NCBI GenBank assembly: GCA_016928125.1
Contig: JAFGLK010000213.1
Span: 1-7,359, forward strand
Direction of reading: 5' to 3'
DNA from: Anaerolineae bacterium
Lineage (GTDB): Bacteria > Chloroflexota > Anaerolineae > UBA1429
Length of the DNA: 7,359 nucleotides
Part shown: positions 6,401-7,359 of the stretch, one piece after another
How positions within the stretch are numbered: position 1 is the first letter of the stretch
How the letters are laid out: the number at the start of each line of letters is the position of its first letter
The notes under the pieces: model-generated
The model's database searches: none
What the model was told of the DNA's origin: nothing
What the model saw: only the letters and a program-made list of their open reading frames with translations
Made by a program: the position numbers and the translations under genes

Positions 6401-7253
6401 CCTCGGGGCGGGGCTGGGGGATGCGCAGAGTGCACTGGCCAACGCCGAGGCTGCCCTAAGTCTGGCACTACGGATGCGCCACCGACGGCAGGTCTGCCGG
6501 GCATACGGGCAGATCGACTACGTTGCGAGGTTGGCGGGCGACTCGGAGCGGGCGCGAGAGGTCTTGGACCGGTGGCTCGAGCTGGACCCCTCCAGTACGG
6601 GCGCTCTGAGCAGCTACGTGCTGCTCGAGTATGCCGTAGGTGGCTCAGAAAATGGGAGGGTCTACCTGGACCGACTTGTGGAGTGCATACGCTCAGGCGG
6701 GGCGACGGGTGGTGGGGATGCCACCCCCTGGCACGCCTATGTCATCGTGCTGGCCTATCTGCTCTCCGGCGACGCACGCCACCTGGACTACGCGGAGACA
6801 GTCGCGCTACAGGCGGTCAGCTCGCAGGAGACGACAGGGGCCGCTCGCATACACGGTCACCTGGCATTGGGTCTCCTAGCCATAGACCGAGCGGACTCCT
6901 CGGCGGCGCAGACACACTACGAGGCGTTGTCTCGCCTCACCAGGGACAGACCCGCTGATCTCGGCGAGGGCACCACCCGGATCAGAGCCAACCTGGCGCG
7001 GGCTGCAGGCCACCTGGAAGAGGCGCTAGCGCAGTTCGCAGAGGTGCTCCCGGTTCTTCGCAAGACGGGCCTCAAGCCCGAGCTCGCCTGGACCTGCTAC
7101 GACGATGCCGTGGCTCTGCTGGAGCACGACGCCCCCGGCGACCACCACAAGGCTGCGTCCCTCCTGGACGAGGCGCTCGCCATCGCGCGCGAGCTGGGCA
7201 TGAAGCCGCTGATAGAGTGGATCCTGTCGCGGCGGAAGATCCTGAAGGCGTAG
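3414..7253 (+). CDS. Multidomain signalling protein: tandem zinc ribbons, Ser/Thr protein kinase, AAA/STAND ATPase, TPR-like C-terminus
   Basis: The 1279-aa product appears cytosolic, with no membrane segment seen. Two zinc ribbons (C4/C7/C18/C21 and C29/C32/C43/C46) share an identical KFCSQCAAPL stretch. A Pro/Ala linker (51-80) follows. The kinase domain (about 85-345) has the glycine loop GEGGKKKVYLA, alpha-C E133, catalytic HRDLKPGN (D211, K213, N216), DFG (D229-G231), the PPE end of the activation segment (255-257) and DLYSLG (D269). These suggest an active kinase, although the beta-3 lysine position is A115. The ATPase (about 370-600) opens with FVGRQREM, then Walker A GEPGIGKT (400-407) and Walker B LVLILDDLHWAD (D520-D521). 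A winged-helix-like part (about 645-730) leads to TPR-like helical hairpins up to the end. The plan resembles PknK and MalT-type STAND proteins, in which repeats sense a ligand or protein and nucleotide-driven assembly controls output. No LuxR HTH or cyclase domain is present, so output is probably phosphorylation. It has its own promoter and strong SD. Codon use is less GC-biased after about residue 800. Ligand and targets are unknown. Confidence 0.92.
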   Translation: MVQCTRCGHENAAGGKFCSQCAAPLPLACPRCQALNEPGSKFCSQCAAPLTGDAAAPAPPADAATAAAPSPAPSQAQPTAFAGGRYEVTKFLGEGGKKKVYLAHDALLDRDVAFALIKTEGLDESARTRIRREAQAMGRLGAHPHIVTVFDLGEIEGQPYMVTEFMGGGDVEHLVKKAPQGRVPLERALEIARQVCLGLQFAHGRGIVHRDLKPGNVWLTADGVAKIGDFGLALPLNRPRLTQEGMMVGTVAYMPPEQATGGEVTPRADLYSLGCMLYELTTGRPPFLGDDPVAIIGQHVHTPPVAPSWHNPCCPRDLEALILRLLAKDPAQRPESAAEVLTAVEGVDLSAVAQRSEEEGRSLDSLAGGVFVGRQREMAELKAALEEALAGHGRLVMLVGEPGIGKTRTALELATYAGLRQAQVLWGRCYEGQGMPPYWPWVQALRAYVREHPAEEVRAEMGSGAADIAEICSEVRARFPDLPAPLPLDSPEAARFRLFDSITVFLKSAALAQPLVLILDDLHWADSPSLLLLQFLAGELAAGRLLVVGCYRDVELSRQHPLAQALGELNRQRAFGRVLLRGLTQEDVARFIELTSGIRPPVELVRAVYQQTEGNPFFVNEVVRLLVQEGELSPDKLKERKSWSVRIPEGVREVIGRRLNRLSERCNEVLTIAAVIGREFEMAPLARLVKEVSEERLLQVLEEALAARVIEEEPTAVGRYQFSHALTQETLLGELSLARRVRLHARIAQTLEGVYGEEAQTHAAELAYHYGEAEAVLGSEKVVQYSLLAGERALASYAWEEAIDHFQRGLAAKEGGALHGEPIDAKTADLLFGLGTAQSAVLETSRIPEAMESFQRAFDYAIEARDTRRAVAIATAPLPWLRQKPGPAEMAQCALEMVPPDSPDAGYLLASYSRWVYIEDGDLAASDDTYHRATDLARRHNDPVLELYAESQQYVVQWWAMRRVQSYESALRALRLCEQVGDLSVEVEARAFVTWGLGAGLGDAQSALANAEAALSLALRMRHRRQVCRAYGQIDYVARLAGDSERAREVLDRWLELDPSSTGALSSYVLLEYAVGGSENGRVYLDRLVECIRSGGATGGGDATPWHAYVIVLAYLLSGDARHLDYAETVALQAVSSQETTGAARIHGHLALGLLAIDRADSSAAQTHYEALSRLTRDRPADLGEGTTRIRANLARAAGHLEEALAQFAEVLPVLRKTGLKPELAWTCYDDAVALLEHDAPGDHHKAASLLDEALAIARELGMKPLIEWILSRRKILKA

Positions 7254-7263
7254 CCCGGCACCC

Positions 7264-7287
7264 GAGCGCGCTCAGGAACTTGCGCTC
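7264..7287. terminator. Weak hairpin after the kinase gene, doubtful terminator
   Basis: GAGCGC (7264-7269) can pair with GCGCTC (7282-7287) over a 12-base loop, starting ten bases after the TAG stop. The first ten bases, GAGCGCGCTC, are also self-complementary. No T-tract follows (the next bases are TCCCTGCCGC), so intrinsic termination is doubtful. It may simply reflect the GC-rich composition. Confidence 0.25.
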
Positions 7288-7290
7288 TCC

Positions 7291-7307
7291 CTGCCGCGTC
7301 TCATAAT
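7291..7307 (+). promoter_or_regulatory. Promoter-like block with TCATAAT, resembling the one before the kinase gene
   Basis: CATAAT (7302-7307) is a good -10 hexamer. The only -35 candidate, TTGCGC at 7280-7285 with a 16-base spacer, is poor. CTGCCGCG followed by TCATAAT occurs here (7291-7298, 7301-7307) and also inside the kinase promoter (3305-3312, 3321-3327), although the internal distance differs. It may drive a gene starting beyond the window. Nothing coding is seen between 7254 and the end. Confidence 0.3.
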
Positions 7308-7343
7308 CAGAGTGTCTAGGGAATGAGCGCCGCGTCGGTCGGT

Positions 7344-7349
7344 TTGACA
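7344..7349 (+). promoter_or_regulatory. Perfect -35 hexamer at the window edge
   Basis: TTGACA matches the sigma70 -35 consensus in all six positions. Its -10 partner would fall at about 7367, outside the window, so the promoter cannot be confirmed. In DNA this GC-rich a perfect TTGACA in a non-coding gap is worth noting. Confidence 0.25.
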
Positions 7350-7359
7350 GGCTCACCGA

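Noticed and set aside
1..7359. CRISPR array, tRNA, rRNA, insertion sequence or transposase
   Set aside because: No regularly spaced direct repeats, no tRNA cloverleaf with a CCA-type end, no rRNA-like stretch and no transposase-like protein were seen in either strand.

Overview
The window is a gene-dense stretch of a high-GC bacterial genome. All four genes that I can support lie on the + strand and each has a recognisable Shine-Dalgarno (SD) sequence. Third codon positions are strongly G/C. The content is a Ser/Thr kinase fused to a STAND-type ATPase, alkaline-phosphatase-superfamily and isochorismatase-like hydrolases, and a palindromic dispersed-repeat-like element. This fits a Chloroflexota-type or similar high-GC environmental bacterium. 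That taxonomic guess rests on my memory of similar protein styles, not on a marker gene.

Layout. Positions 1-159 are non-coding and hold a small palindrome. Positions 160-3214 hold three closely spaced enzyme genes, probably one operon with gaps of 30 and 46 bases. They are (1) a 629-aa alkaline phosphatase superfamily (type I phosphodiesterase/nucleotide pyrophosphatase-like) metallohydrolase with a complete metal-ligand set, (2) a 179-aa isochorismatase-like cysteine hydrolase with a D-K-C triad, and (3) a 182-aa NADPH-dependent FMN reductase-like flavoprotein with a four-cysteine cluster. The substrates are not evident. The set looks like a small catabolic or salvage module.

Positions 3213-3274 form a 20-bp inverted repeat that starts inside the stop codon of gene 3. 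Its two arms and loop can refold into two short 6-bp hairpins on a 14-bp stem (REP-like or cruciform). A good sigma70-type promoter follows (3296-3324, 17-bp spacer), then a leader with a GC-rich hairpin.

Positions 3414-7253 encode a 1279-aa signalling protein: two tandem zinc ribbons, a Pro/Ala linker, a Ser/Thr protein kinase domain, an AAA/STAND ATPase (Walker A and B intact), a winged-helix-like segment and a long TPR-like helical C-terminus. This is the PknK/MalT style of architecture, but no DNA-binding or cyclase output domain is visible. The most interesting observation is in the kinase. The usual beta-3 VAxK lysine is replaced by alanine (A115), and a lysine (K98) sits at the third glycine-loop position, exactly 17 residues earlier. 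This is the arrangement known from eukaryotic WNK ('with no lysine') kinases. Codon usage also relaxes clearly in the C-terminal third of this gene.

Positions 7254-7359 are non-coding, with a weak hairpin and promoter-like elements that probably serve a gene beyond the window.
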